A stretch of 64,000 nucleotides of DNA, from positions 186,001 to 250,000 of the forward strand of contig JADJPW010000007.1 in assembly GCA_016713035.1 (NCBI GenBank), written 5' to 3'. The notes under the pieces are model-generated. The model had not been told where the DNA came from. It did no database searches and saw nothing but the letters and a program-made list of their open reading frames with translations. A program made the translations under genes and the position numbers. Below, one piece after another: positions 17,766-26,159 of this stretch (position 1 is its first letter; the number at the start of each line of letters is the position of its first letter). The stretch comes from Verrucomicrobiaceae bacterium (GTDB lineage: Bacteria > Verrucomicrobiota > Verrucomicrobiia > Verrucomicrobiales > Verrucomicrobiaceae).

Positions 17766-18560
17766 ATGAAACACCTGCTTTGGTCAGGCAAACCGCCGCA
17801 GTTCCTGGAAAACGCCGCGCCGGAAGTCATCAAGGACAACCAGACCATCCAAAGCGTCTCCTTGCCGACGATCACGCCTTATCTGCCACCAGCGGAAAAG
17901 CGCAGCGGCATGGCCCTCGTCGTGTGCGCAGGTGGCGGCTATGGTGGTCACGCATGGAAGACGCACGTCGTGTATGCCGCTCAGGTCTTCAATCCCATGG
18001 GCATCGCCGTCATCGGTCTCAAATACCGCACGCGTCCGCCGCACAAACTCGACAATGCAGGCATTCAGGCCCTCACCTTGATCGATGCGAAACGCGCCAT
18101 GCGCCTCGTCCGCCATCGCGCTGGTGAATGGGGCATCGATCCGGCGAAAATCGGTGTCGCTGGCTATTCCGCAGGCGCGAACCTCGCGATGAATCTCGCC
18201 GCGAACTTCGACCTCGGTGATCCGCAGGCCACCGATCCCATCGACCGCCTCAGCAGCCGTCCCGACTTCGCCGTGGGCCTCGGGACGTGGCATTGGCGGA
18301 AGCCGGAGAACCCTTTCGTCTTCAAAGCGAACTCGCCGCCCGTTTTTCTCGTCCACGCCACCACCGACAAGCCAGTCGAGATCGCCACGAACATCGTGGC
18401 CGACTTGAAGAAGCTCGGAGTCCCCGCCCGCCTCGATCTCCACGAAGAAGGCGGCCACGGCGTCGGCAATCTCATCCCCACCCGCGTACAACACAACTTC
18501 CCCGGCGCCCAGTGGCCGAAGATGCTCGTCGAGTGGCTGGAAACACTGGAGAAGAAGTAG
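17766..18560 (+). CDS. Alpha/beta-hydrolase (BD-FAE-like esterase)
   Basis: The 264-residue protein has the oxyanion region VVCAGGGYGGHAW, the nucleophile elbow GVAGYSAGANLA and a C-terminal catalytic His in EEGGHGVG. These are typical of acetyl-xylan or feruloyl esterase-like hydrolases. No signal peptide is visible from this ATG, unlike most homologues, so a secreted form would need another start. It closes the four-gene run 14343-18560. Confidence 0.82.
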   Translation: MKHLLWSGKPPQFLENAAPEVIKDNQTIQSVSLPTITPYLPPAEKRSGMALVVCAGGGYGGHAWKTHVVYAAQVFNPMGIAVIGLKYRTRPPHKLDNAGIQALTLIDAKRAMRLVRHRAGEWGIDPAKIGVAGYSAGANLAMNLAANFDLGDPQATDPIDRLSSRPDFAVGLGTWHWRKPENPFVFKANSPPVFLVHATTDKPVEIATNIVADLKKLGVPARLDLHEEGGHGVGNLIPTRVQHNFPGAQWPKMLVEWLETLEKK

Positions 18561-18677
18561 CGTGCCGACCTGTCAAAGAATGCCGACTTTCTTTAGGCAT
18601 GGCTCACGAAGTGTTAAGTTTTCGCCGATTCTTTTACATGTGAGCATCCGTCTCGGCCATTCGCAGGTGCCAACCGC

Positions 18678-19064
18678 TCACCACAGCAGCTTCACGCCAT
18701 ACGTCGCGAACTCGGAATCACAGCTCACCAAGGTCAGATCCTCCACCAGGGCTTGGGCGATCACCAAACGGTCAAAGGGGTCGTTGTGATGAAAAGGCAG
18801 CCGTCGATGCTCATGGAGATGCGGGACGAGGATGGGCAAAATCAAGATGCTCGAGGCGTCCAGACGAGCAGGAAAGAGTTGCTCGAAAGGCATTGGCAAG
18901 GTGAGCTTACCCAGCGAGTCCTTGATGCCGATCTCCCACAGAGTCGCAGGACTCACAAAGATTGTGTTCCGCACATCTTGGATGCATGAGAGCGCCTTGG
19001 CGCTTAGCTGACTGCTACCGGCCAGAAACCAAAGCAGTGTATGAGCATCCAGCAGCAGGTTCAT
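18678..19064 (-). CDS. PIN-domain toxin of a VapBC-type module
   Basis: The 128-residue product begins MNLLLDAHTLLWFLAGSSQL, the usual start of a PIN-domain RNase with its first acidic metal ligand. A later Asp lies in PFHHNDPFDRLVIAQAL and the last acidic residue in LVSCDSEFATYG. PIN toxins cleave RNA. The start codon overlaps the stop of the upstream partner (ATGA at 19061-19064), a classical toxin-antitoxin arrangement. Confidence 0.85.
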   Translation of the reverse strand: MNLLLDAHTLLWFLAGSSQLSAKALSCIQDVRNTIFVSPATLWEIGIKDSLGKLTLPMPFEQLFPARLDASSILILPILVPHLHEHRRLPFHHNDPFDRLVIAQALVEDLTLVSCDSEFATYGVKLLW

Positions 19065-19276
19065 GGCTGGTAGTCGGCAAAGGCTTCGAGCGGGGTATCA
19101 AAATCATCCGCCAGCTTGATGCCGGGAACGGACCCGAAACCTGGACGCGTCTTCGGTGCGGCTTGATGCTCATCTTTCGCCTTTCCCTTCAGAAAGTGCA
19201 GGTAGTGCAAGACCTCGCGCAGCAGCGGTTCCGGCAGCTGGGAGACTTCGGAGATGAGAAGTTGCTGTATCGACAT
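19061..19276 (-). CDS. Antitoxin of a VapBC-type module (DUF2281-like)
   Basis: This is a 71-residue protein with a helical N-terminus (MSIQQLLISEVSQLPEPLLREVLHY region) like DUF2281 antitoxins, followed by a short disordered tail that would wrap the toxin. It overlaps the PIN-domain toxin by 4 bp. Such antitoxins usually neutralise the PIN toxin directly and repress the operon. Confidence 0.75.
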   Translation of the reverse strand: MSIQQLLISEVSQLPEPLLREVLHYLHFLKGKAKDEHQAAPKTRPGFGSVPGIKLADDFDTPLEAFADYQP

Positions 19277-19357
19277 GTCGCAGTTTTACCGCATCCCACG
19301 CCGCCTGCCAAGCTCGCTTTCAGGCCCTGGGTTGAGAGAATGCCCATGAACCCGGAT

Positions 19358-19422
19358 TCGACAGAAGCATGGGGACAGGAGAATGGATTGGCCTGATTCT
19401 TTTGTCCCCATTCTTCTGTCGA
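19358..19422. repeat. Palindromic intergenic repeat, long form
   Basis: The 20-base arm at 19358-19377 (TCGACAGAAGCATGGGGACA) pairs with 19403-19422 with one mismatch across a 25-base spacer. On the minus strand it reads cagaagaat ... ccattctcctg ... cttctgtc, the same pattern as the shorter copy at 22131-22170. The two therefore belong to one repeat family. No coding potential is seen in 19277-19493. Confidence 0.65.
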
Positions 19423-19520
19423 TGAGGCTCCGCTTGTTTTCTGAGTGGCTGGAAGGCCTGGAATGGTGAATCAGCGTGAGCTTGTGAGACTACTTGCCCT
19501 CACGACGATTAAGTAATCCC

Positions 19521-19913
19521 ATGGCAACTATTCGAAAAGAGTTCACAGACATCCAGAAAGCCAAATTCTTTGCTCGAGACAGAGCTACTTGCTGTTTTTC
19601 CGGCGCGAACCTTTGGCTGCTTGATGCCCCACTGAGACCTGGCTATCAGAGAGATTGGGCAGATCACGTTCGGCCATCCGCACGAGGTGGAGCATCTAAT
19701 GAAGAAAATGGAGTGTGCGCGTCGCATACCTTCAATGCAAAAAAGCGACACAACTCAGCAGATACAGCTTACCTATTCGAGCGAGGATTGCCCACCTCGC
19801 TTTATTTTGAAATATTTGGACCACTTTCATCAGCTCAATCTAAGCGTCTATATCGTCTCTCAAAGTTGATCACTGCTGACTGGTATTTTAACCGAGCGAT
19901 CGGACTAATTTTG
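19521..19913 (+). pseudogene. HNH endonuclease, 5' part, split by an ISL3-type element
   Basis: The start ATG at 19521 (MATIRKEFTD) leads into an HNH nuclease. The visible parts are FARDRATCCFSGANLW, WADHVRPSARGG with the His ligand, and NGVCASHTFNAKKRH for the Asn/His part. The frame runs unbroken to 19913, where the inserted element begins. Excising the element and one 8-bp repeat joins this part in frame to 21215-21625, giving a 267-residue protein. HNH proteins of this kind act as DNA nucleases in restriction, defence or homing; which one applies here is unknown. Confidence 0.8.
19906..19913 (+). repeat. Left copy of 8-bp target-site duplication
   Basis: TAATTTTG here is repeated exactly at 21207-21214 on the other side of the element. 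Eight-base duplications are characteristic of ISL3-family insertions. Confidence 0.85.
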
Positions 19914-21206
19914 GGTTCATCCGGGAAGTTGGTGCGGCATTCAAGTGCCGGTGAGTATGTCTTTTGACTCGTGGAGCGCGTAGATGCGTAGGTGGAGGAA
20001 GTCCACATCGCGGTAGCCGTAGGCTAGGCGCGTGAGGCGGCCGATTTTGTTGTTGAGGCCCTCCATGATGCCGGAGCCTGATCGGATGGTCGAAGTAGCT
20101 GAGTATTTGCCGCGCGTGCGTCAGCATCGTGTTGGCGAGCTGCTTGAGCGGCCCGATGGCCGTGGCGTAGGCTTTGAGTATCCACTCTTGCAGATACTTT
20201 TGCGCTGCCTCCTTGCCCGGCTGGTTCCATAGCTGGCGTAGCTCCTCTTTGAGATAGTAGGCTTTGGAGAGCGGCTCGTTGTAGGCGAGGGCTTCCTCCA
20301 ATTTCGGGCGCTTGTCCGGCGGCAGATTCTCCCTGCCGTAGAGCAGCAGGTAGCGCGTGCCTTTAATGAACTTCTGTCCGGTGAGCTCTAGTGTGCGCTG
20401 CAGACCGCGCCGTATCTCGTCGATCTTCTCGTTGGCGAGCTTGATGATGTGGAAGTGGTCGAAGACTAACGCAGCGTCAGGCAGGTGCTCGTTGATGGCG
20501 CTCCAGTAAGCTCCGCTCATGTCGCAGGCCACCGCCTCAATGTGGGCACCGCTGCGCCGCAGCCGCTCCCAGAAGCCCTCCAGGGCCTCCTTGCCGCGTC
20601 CTTTGCCCACCCAAAGCACGCGTCCGCTTTCCAGATCGACCACCAGGGTGACGTATTTGGCCTTCTTGCCAAGGTAGTTTTCGTCCACGCCGATGCGCCT
20701 GACTTCGCGCATTTCCACCTTCTCAAAGCGCCGTGCCAAATCGGCCTTCACAATGCTTTTGACCGTGTCCCAACCCAGGTGTGTGAAGCGTGCCACGTCT
20801 TGCAGGCTCATGAAGCGGCTCAGCTCGCAGACGAATCGAGCTAGGGCGCGGCTGTGGTGGCTGTAGGCGGGAGCAAAGGGGGGGAGTGCTCGAAGCTTTT
20901 GCCACAGCCCCGGCATTCGCATTTGGGCACCTCCACCACAAGCACCACCTCCTTCGGGCCGATGGGCAGGGTGTTGATGCGCCGCTGTCTTTTGCCGCGC
21001 CTCCAATACTCCCGCCCCTGGCAGTGCGGGCACTCAATGTGCTGATCCTTGACCGCTAGATGGAACTCCACCCGGCCCTCCACATACTTCGTGCTGCGAT
21101 ACTCGTATCCTTCGCGCACGCCAAACGCGTGATATAGCAAACTCTGGCTCATCCTGCCCTTTTGCCATCGTCACGCCCCCCTCCGCACCAACTTCCCGGA
21201 TGAACC
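19914..21206. mobile_element. ISL3-family insertion sequence, 1293 bp
   Basis: Both ends carry a perfect 24-bp inverted repeat starting GGTTCATCCGGGAAGTTGG (19914-19937, and the complement at 21183-21206). The element is flanked by TAATTTTG direct repeats and encodes one transposase on the minus strand. Length, 8-bp duplication and transposase type all fit the ISL3 family. The insertion interrupts an HNH nuclease gene. The perfect ends and duplication indicate a recent insertion. Confidence 0.92.
19941..21152 (-). pseudogene. ISL3-family transposase, two frameshifts
   Basis: An N-terminal zinc ribbon is seen (CPHCQG and CECRGCGKSF). After a frame change at the G7 run 20878-20884 the DDE domain follows, with GVDENYLGKKAKYVTLVVD, VACDMSGAYW and VFDHFHIIKLANEKID. 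A second frame change near 20075-20090 is needed to reach the typical end MEGLNNKIGRLTRLAYGYRD, and the stop is at 19941-19943. The corrected length (about 403 residues) is normal. ISL3 transposases are not known to need frameshifting, so these are inactivating mutations or sequence errors. Confidence 0.82.
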
Positions 21207-21214
21207 TAATTTTG
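21207..21214 (+). repeat. Right copy of 8-bp target-site duplication
   Basis: TAATTTTG directly follows the right inverted repeat and matches 19906-19913 exactly. The HNH reading frame resumes at 21215. Confidence 0.85.
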
Positions 21215-21625
21215 CTCGCCTTCGATTACAGGGTTAGGCGAGATTGGTATGACGAAAGGCCAATTCGAGATGACAAGTATTGGCTCCGAGCAGCACTGCG
21301 AAAGCTGGTTGATTTTCAGAGTTTCCGTGAGGTCGAATCGCTTGAGTCTCGCGGTATCATTCATCAGCCCGACGAATTCCAGCAAGCCTGGCTTGAAATG
21401 CGTAACATCTCATCCGAGCGCGAACTGCTAAAAATCACCGAACCGCTTTTCCAAACCTATCGCGCCAATGCTTTCGCATGGGCAAAATATTTTCGGGATG
21501 CTGAAACAGCGAAACAGAGGCTTTCTGCGGTCAGGTTCGCAGAGCGAAGTGCCAAGGTAACCCGTGACACCCTCAAGTGTATCCGAACGGCCCATGAGCT
21601 AAGCCTCGCACTCGGCAAAAAATAG
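21215..21625 (+). pseudogene. HNH endonuclease, 3' part
   Basis: This is the continuation of the nuclease gene interrupted at 19913, in the same frame once the element and one duplicate are removed. It encodes a 136-residue charged, helical C-terminal region (LAFDYRVRRDWYDERPIRDD onward) with no motif I can name. On its own it could be translated from the ATG at 21202 inside the inserted element's end, but it would lack the HNH catalytic part. It probably gave substrate or partner specificity in the intact protein. Confidence 0.75.
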
Positions 21626-21636
21626 ACTCATTCTTC

Positions 21637-21654
21637 GCCGCCTCAAAAGGCGGC
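21637..21654 (+). terminator. Weak hairpin after the HNH gene
   Basis: GCCGCC (21637-21642) pairs with GGCGGC (21649-21654) around TCAAAA and is followed by TCCTTC. The six-pair stem and poor U-tract make this only a possible terminator. Confidence 0.3.
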
Positions 21655-21680
21655 TCCTTCCACACCGTATGCAGCAGTGA

Positions 21681-22006
21681 ATGAAACTTACGCTGCTCAT
21701 CCTCCTGACCTGCATGGCTCCCGCTTCGGCCCTCACCTTGCTCGACGCAGGCAAAACAGACTACCAGATCGTGTTGCCGGATGCGGTGCCGACTCCGGCC
21801 ATCGACGCGAGTCTTCAGCAGACGGCGCGGCTGCTCCAGACGGCGTTTTGGCGAACAAGGCGGAGATCGCCATTTTGCGTGAAAAGGAGCGTGATGGGTC
21901 CAAACCGGCGTTGATGCTTGGGAACTCGGTTTTGGCGCAGAAGAGCGGTGTGGAGGTCATGAAGCTGCGGGATTGGAGTTATGCTTCGCGTCGTGAGGTT
22001 TTGTGA
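21681..22006 (+). pseudogene. DUF4838-type protein, N-terminal remnant
   Basis: The ATG at 21681 opens a signal peptide, then LTLLDAGKTDYQIVLPDAV, the usual opening of secreted DUF4838 proteins. After about 55 residues the frame changes (near 21845) and continues as ANKAEIAILREKERDGSKPA and LGNSVLAQKSGVEV. It ends at a stop at 22004-22006, far short of the 700-1000 residues of the family. The rest of the gene is missing here; a matching C-terminal scrap may lie at 26341-26381. Confidence 0.65.
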
Positions 22007-22012
22007 CTTTTT

Positions 22013-22088
22013 AACCGCTAATTCGACGCTGACCTGACGCTAATCCCAAACCAAATATCAGCGTTAAATTAGCGTCATATAAGCGGTT
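22013..22088. repeat. Nested inverted repeat, AT-rich
   Basis: AACCGCT at 22013 pairs with AGCGGTT at 22082-22088. Inside, CGACGCTGA pairs with TCAGCGTTA and GACGCTAAT with ATTAGCGTC, giving an interrupted 76-bp palindrome. It sits right at the end of the DUF4838 remnant. No protein is encoded. Confidence 0.5.
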
Positions 22089-22130
22089 TAGATTCCCCCG
22101 CCTTCATCTCATGGATTCACAAATCATGAT

Positions 22131-22170
22131 GCAGAAGAATAGCGCCATTCTCCTGCCTTCATTCTTCTGC
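22131..22170. repeat. Palindromic intergenic repeat, short form
   Basis: GCAGAAGAAT at 22131-22140 pairs perfectly with ATTCTTCTGC at 22161-22170. The interior (ccattctcctgcc) matches the minus-strand reading of the longer repeat at 19358-19422, so this looks like an internally deleted copy of it. Confidence 0.55.
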
Positions 22171-22254
22171 CAATAGACTCTTGGAAAATCACCTTTCACA
22201 GCATGTCCGTCCACCTGCCGTGTGTGAAACGCACTCGGCTCTCGTTTTGAAAGC

Positions 22255-25200
22255 ATGGTTCGCCCCATTTTCTTTCTACTCCTCACCTCCTCAGCCATCG
22301 CCCAGCCCTTCCTCGTCGAAAACGGCCAGCCGCGTGCGGAGATCATCATCGCGGAAAAGCCTTCCCGCATGCAGCGAGTGGCGGCGCATGAGTTTCGGCA
22401 GCAGATCGAGAAGATCAGCGGCGCACGGCTGACCATCGTGACGAAGCCTTCGGGCCAAGCGGTGAAAGTTTTCATCGGCGAGAGCGAAAACTGCCCGGTG
22501 AAGGCAGAGGGCCTCAAGGATGGTGCGTATCGCATCGCGAGCGGGGCGGATTGGTTGGCCTTGATCGGCGATGATGCGGACTTCGAGCCGGTGGGGCCGT
22601 TTGCGCGGAACAATGGCGACATCCCGAGGGCGCAGGCGGAGTGGGAAAAAATCGTGGAGGCACCGTATGGCTTGCCGAATCCCGGTTTGTATAAACACCG
22701 GTCCAAAGTCACGCTGGATGGTGAGACGCTCGATGTTTGGGGTCTGGATGAACGCGGTAGCTTCAATGCGGTGACGGCGTTTTTGCAGAAGCTCGGTGCA
22801 CGCTGGTATCTGCCGGGTGAACTCGGCGAGGTGCTGCCGAAGTTGAAAACGATCGAGCTTCCGAGGCTGGATGAAACGGTGAAGCCTGAGTTTGCGCTGC
22901 GGCAGTTCAACTTCCGCTTCGCGACCTGCGGGCCGGACACATCGCTATGGGCCATGCGGCTCGGCATTCGGAATGATGAGCGTCTGCAAATCGCTCATGG
23001 CATGGCGAACATGACGAATCGCCTGCCGGTGTTCGATGCACATCCCGAGTGGTTCGCGATCTACGGCGGCAAGCCCGATTTCAAGCCTGGCGACTCGAAG
23101 TGCCAGCTCTGCTACTCGAACGAAGAGCTCTTCCGCGAGACGGTGCGCAATGCGCGGGCGCAGCTCGACACCTTCCACTTTGAAAGCGTCTCCATCATGC
23201 CGCCCGATGGCTACACCTCCATTTGCCAATGCGAGAAGTGCAAAGGCAAGGACTCGCCCGAGCGCATCGAGCGCGGCCTGCTCAGTGACTATGTGTGGGA
23301 CTTCGTCAATCGCGTGGCCAAGGAGGTCGGCAAAACGCATCCTCACGCGAAGGTGCTGAACTGTGCGTATGGCGTCTATATGCTGCCGCCGCTGAAGATC
23401 GACAAACTGGAGCCGAATGTGCTCGTGGGCATCGTCGGTGGGCGTCGGCCGATGAATAAAGCAGGCAACAAGGCCGAAGGCGAAGCCGCGCCGGAGGCGC
23501 TGCGTGCCGCATGGGCGAAGAAGACAAACAACCCGATCCTCAACTTCGAAAACTATCCGTTCACGGATCGCGGTTGGTATCTGCCCGCCTTTGCCTCGCA
23601 GTCGATGGGCGACACGGTGCTGGCCACCAAAGGATTGTCGCAGGGCGAGGATATCTGGCTCACGGTGCGGCAGGATTTTAATAAAGTCGGCATCGGCTTT
23701 AATCACTTCCTCGTCTATTTCACCGCCCGCGCCTACTGGCCCGGCTACGAGCCAGCGGCGGCGCTGCGCGAGTATTGCCGCCTCTTCTACGGCCCTGCGG
23801 AGAGCGAGATGCACACCTTTTTCACGCACTGTGAAGCCAACTGGAAGGTGATGGATGAAGACAAAGCGAAAGCCGACGAAGCGCTCGCCCTTTTTGAGAA
23901 AGCGAAAACGAAAGTCGATGCCGCGAGCGTGTTTGGCAAACGCATCGCCCTCATCGACGACTTCCTCAAAGGCCTGCGCATGAAGTCGCAGCAGCTCGGC
24001 CAGAAGCGCGGCCCCGTGCCCACCGTGCGACTCGTCGGTGATGCGAAGGGCGTCATCATCGATGGCAAACTCGATGATGAATACTGGCAAAACTGCCCCG
24101 TGGCGGCCACGGGTAAGTTCCGCGAGCTGCAGACAGGTCGCGTGCCCACTTTGGGCACGAGTTTCAAAGCGGGCTGGCAGGGCAGCAGTGTGTGTTTTGC
24201 GATTCGTTGTGATGAGCGCCGTGGTGAAAAGCTCAACATCACCACCACACGCGACGACGATCAGGCGCTATGGCATGGCGATGTCATCGAGATCGAGCTG
24301 GCTACGGAGACGCACTCCTATTACTCCATCGGCATCAGCCCCAGCGGCCACATCGTCGATCTGGATCGCGGAGCGCCGCGCAGTCAGTGGTTCACCTGGG
24401 ATTCCAAGGCGGAAGTGGCCACGCACATCGCCGACGATCACTGGACCGTCGAGATCCGCATCCCCGTCACGCAGGATGAAAATGATCCGCTGCATCAAGT
24501 CATCGGCCGCAAACCCACGCAGAGCCTTCCCTGGCACATCAATCTCTGCCGCCAGCGCATTCGCGAGGATGGCCAAGAAGTCAGCGCCCTCTCGCCCACC
24601 AGCACGGAAGGCTTCCACGAGCCGATGAAGTTCGCCCATTTCTACGATGGTCGCTCGCACGTCTTCGATGCAGATCCCAGCGTGACCGACTTCGTGATCG
24701 GTTTCCGCAATGCCACGCAGCAGCGCAAAGCCGCTGGATTCCTCGCGCTCGCTCAAGGCGATAAGATCACCGACTTCCAAAAATCCGCTGCACTGGAGCA
24801 GGCGGCATTGCTCGACAAAGATGCGACCTACATCGACCAAATCCCCATCGAAGCCGTGCGCAAAACGGCGGAGATTCAACACCTGATGGCCAACTTCGAC
24901 GCCGTCCAAATCATGGCAAAATACGGCAATGAAGACATCATGAAATGGCCTTTCTGGAAGCGTGGCGATGGTTTCCATGCCCGTGGCCGCGCCTACTTCG
25001 TCACCCATGACGGTGCCAAGGCCGAAGCCGACTTTAGCGCCGCTGTGGAGTGGATCAGTGATCCACGCGCACGCGACACCGCGATGCTGCGCCTGGGTCT
25101 GAATCGCGAAATGCATCTCCACGACGACGCGAAGACGCTCGCCGCCTATCAGGCCGTGATCGAGGGCAAAACACAGCTTAGCAGCTCCGATGATTTCTCC

Positions 25201-25353
25201 GCTCTTCTCGGAGTCTCGCGCCTACTGACCAAACTCGGTCGCTATGACGAAGCACTGGCCGCCTTGAACAAATCCAAACCCGACAAGCTACAAGGCATCT
25301 CGAAGACGAACGTCCTCAAGGCCATCGAAGCCGTGAAAGCCGCGAGGAAGTAG
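22255..25353 (+). CDS. Secreted DUF4838 glycan-active protein with CBM9-like domain
   Basis: This 1032-residue exported protein has a short signal peptide ending in AIAQ. Residues 35-70 resemble the alpha-glucuronidase N-terminal domain (RMQRVAAHEFRQQIEKISGA). Residues about 240-530 are the DUF4838 region, including NMTNRLPVFDAHPEWFAIYGG and a CxxC pair in ICQCEKCKGKD. From about residue 600, IIDGKLDDEYWQNCP opens a CBM9-like carbohydrate-binding domain ending near 785. The C-terminal 240 residues are helical, TPR-like. It is likely a polysaccharide-degrading or -binding enzyme, with catalysis unproven. Confidence 0.8.
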   Translation: MVRPIFFLLLTSSAIAQPFLVENGQPRAEIIIAEKPSRMQRVAAHEFRQQIEKISGARLTIVTKPSGQAVKVFIGESENCPVKAEGLKDGAYRIASGADWLALIGDDADFEPVGPFARNNGDIPRAQAEWEKIVEAPYGLPNPGLYKHRSKVTLDGETLDVWGLDERGSFNAVTAFLQKLGARWYLPGELGEVLPKLKTIELPRLDETVKPEFALRQFNFRFATCGPDTSLWAMRLGIRNDERLQIAHGMANMTNRLPVFDAHPEWFAIYGGKPDFKPGDSKCQLCYSNEELFRETVRNARAQLDTFHFESVSIMPPDGYTSICQCEKCKGKDSPERIERGLLSDYVWDFVNRVAKEVGKTHPHAKVLNCAYGVYMLPPLKIDKLEPNVLVGIVGGRRPMNKAGNKAEGEAAPEALRAAWAKKTNNPILNFENYPFTDRGWYLPAFASQSMGDTVLATKGLSQGEDIWLTVRQDFNKVGIGFNHFLVYFTARAYWPGYEPAAALREYCRLFYGPAESEMHTFFTHCEANWKVMDEDKAKADEALALFEKAKTKVDAASVFGKRIALIDDFLKGLRMKSQQLGQKRGPVPTVRLVGDAKGVIIDGKLDDEYWQNCPVAATGKFRELQTGRVPTLGTSFKAGWQGSSVCFAIRCDERRGEKLNITTTRDDDQALWHGDVIEIELATETHSYYSIGISPSGHIVDLDRGAPRSQWFTWDSKAEVATHIADDHWTVEIRIPVTQDENDPLHQVIGRKPTQSLPWHINLCRQRIREDGQEVSALSPTSTEGFHEPMKFAHFYDGRSHVFDADPSVTDFVIGFRNATQQRKAAGFLALAQGDKITDFQKSAALEQAALLDKDATYIDQIPIEAVRKTAEIQHLMANFDAVQIMAKYGNEDIMKWPFWKRGDGFHARGRAYFVTHDGAKAEADFSAAVEWISDPRARDTAMLRLGLNREMHLHDDAKTLAAYQAVIEGKTQLSSSDDFSALLGVSRLLTKLGRYDEALAALNKSKPDKLQGISKTNVLKAIEAVKAARK

Positions 25354-25390
25354 AGTTTGGCTTCTGGCAGGCAAACATTCCTCTCGCGTT

Positions 25391-25414
25391 TGGCTCTACC
25401 AAATGGTATAGACC
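25391..25414. promoter_or_regulatory. Candidate VapB operator palindrome
   Basis: TGGCTCTACC at 25391-25400 and GGTATAGACCA at 25404-25414 form an imperfect inverted repeat immediately before the antitoxin start at 25420. Autorepression through such a site is usual for AbrB-fold VapB antitoxins; binding here is inferred. Confidence 0.4.
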
Positions 25415-25419
25415 ACGTC

Positions 25420-25668
25420 ATGAGTTCGAGAGCCAAGGTTTTCATGAATGGGCGCAGTCAGGCCATCCGGCTGCCGAAGGATTTCCGCTTCAGCGGAGGT
25501 GTGGTGACGCTTCGCCGGGTGCCGGAAGGCATTTTGATCACTGAGAGTGATCCCTGGGATGCCTGCGAAGAGGCCTGCCAGGGGCTTTCGGAGTCATTCT
25601 TCAAGACGGTGGAAGGCCGACGGAAGCAATTGAAGCTCGAAAAACGCGCCTGGAGCGATGACGCATGA
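25420..25668 (+). CDS. VapB antitoxin (AbrB/SpoVT fold)
   Basis: I use the ATG at 25420 because the product then starts directly with the swapped-hairpin fold: MSSRAKVFMNGRSQAIRLPK, followed by RRVPEGILITESDPWD. The 82-residue length is standard. The C-terminal tail is charged and would block the toxin. The stop overlaps the toxin start by 4 bp (25665-25668), and a palindrome lies directly upstream. Confidence 0.87.
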   Translation: MSSRAKVFMNGRSQAIRLPKDFRFSGGVVTLRRVPEGILITESDPWDACEEACQGLSESFFKTVEGRRKQLKLEKRAWSDDA

Positions 25669-26126
25669 TCTACCTGCTCGACACCGACACCACGATCCTG
25701 ATGATGCGCGGCTTGAGCATCCTGGAGCCGAAGTCTGAGAAACAACGCCAGAGGCAGGAAACAGGCAGGCGCATTCTGGCCAAGTGCCGGCAACATGCGG
25801 CTGAAGGTCATGTGATCGGTCTATCCGCCATCACGCTGGCTGAACTGGAATACGGAGCCTGCGGAGCAGATGACCCGACTGCCGAGCGGGCGCGGATGCA
25901 GCGCATCCTGGCTCCTTTTGCGAAGTTTGATTTCCAGGCAGGTGATCCGGCCCGGCGATACGGTGAGATCCGGAGCGAGTTGGAACTCAAAGGCAAATTG
26001 ATCGGCCCAAACGATCTTTTGATCGCAGCTCATGCGATGGCTCTCTCGGCGAAACTGGTGACGCACAATCTCAACGAGTTCAAGCGCGTGCGGGGCCTGC
26101 CAAGTGAGAGCTGGTCTGTGGTTTAA
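25665..26126 (+). CDS. VapC toxin (PIN domain)
   Basis: The 153-residue product starts MIYLLDTDTTILMMRG with the first Asp of a PIN RNase. It has the Glu in SAITLAELEYG and the Asp in IGPNDLLIAAHAMAL, then TLNE-like VTHNLNEFKRVRGL near the end. This is the tRNA-fMet-cleaving VapC type by resemblance. A linker of about 20 residues after the first helix is slightly longer than usual. It is translationally coupled to the antitoxin gene. Confidence 0.87.
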   Translation: MIYLLDTDTTILMMRGLSILEPKSEKQRQRQETGRRILAKCRQHAAEGHVIGLSAITLAELEYGACGADDPTAERARMQRILAPFAKFDFQAGDPARRYGEIRSELELKGKLIGPNDLLIAAHAMALSAKLVTHNLNEFKRVRGLPSESWSVV

Positions 26127-26159
26127 GAATCACATGCCAGCAGCGTTCCCTCCGTCCAC

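Noticed and set aside
20878..20884. Programmed frameshift in the ISL3 transposase at the G7 run
   Set aside because: ISL3 transposases are made from one frame; a second, unrelated frame break near 20080 points to decay or sequence error.
22945..24090. Long minus-strand open frame inside the DUF4838 gene
   Set aside because: It overlaps a clearly coding plus-strand gene, is His/Arg-rich without motifs, and is typical antisense bias.
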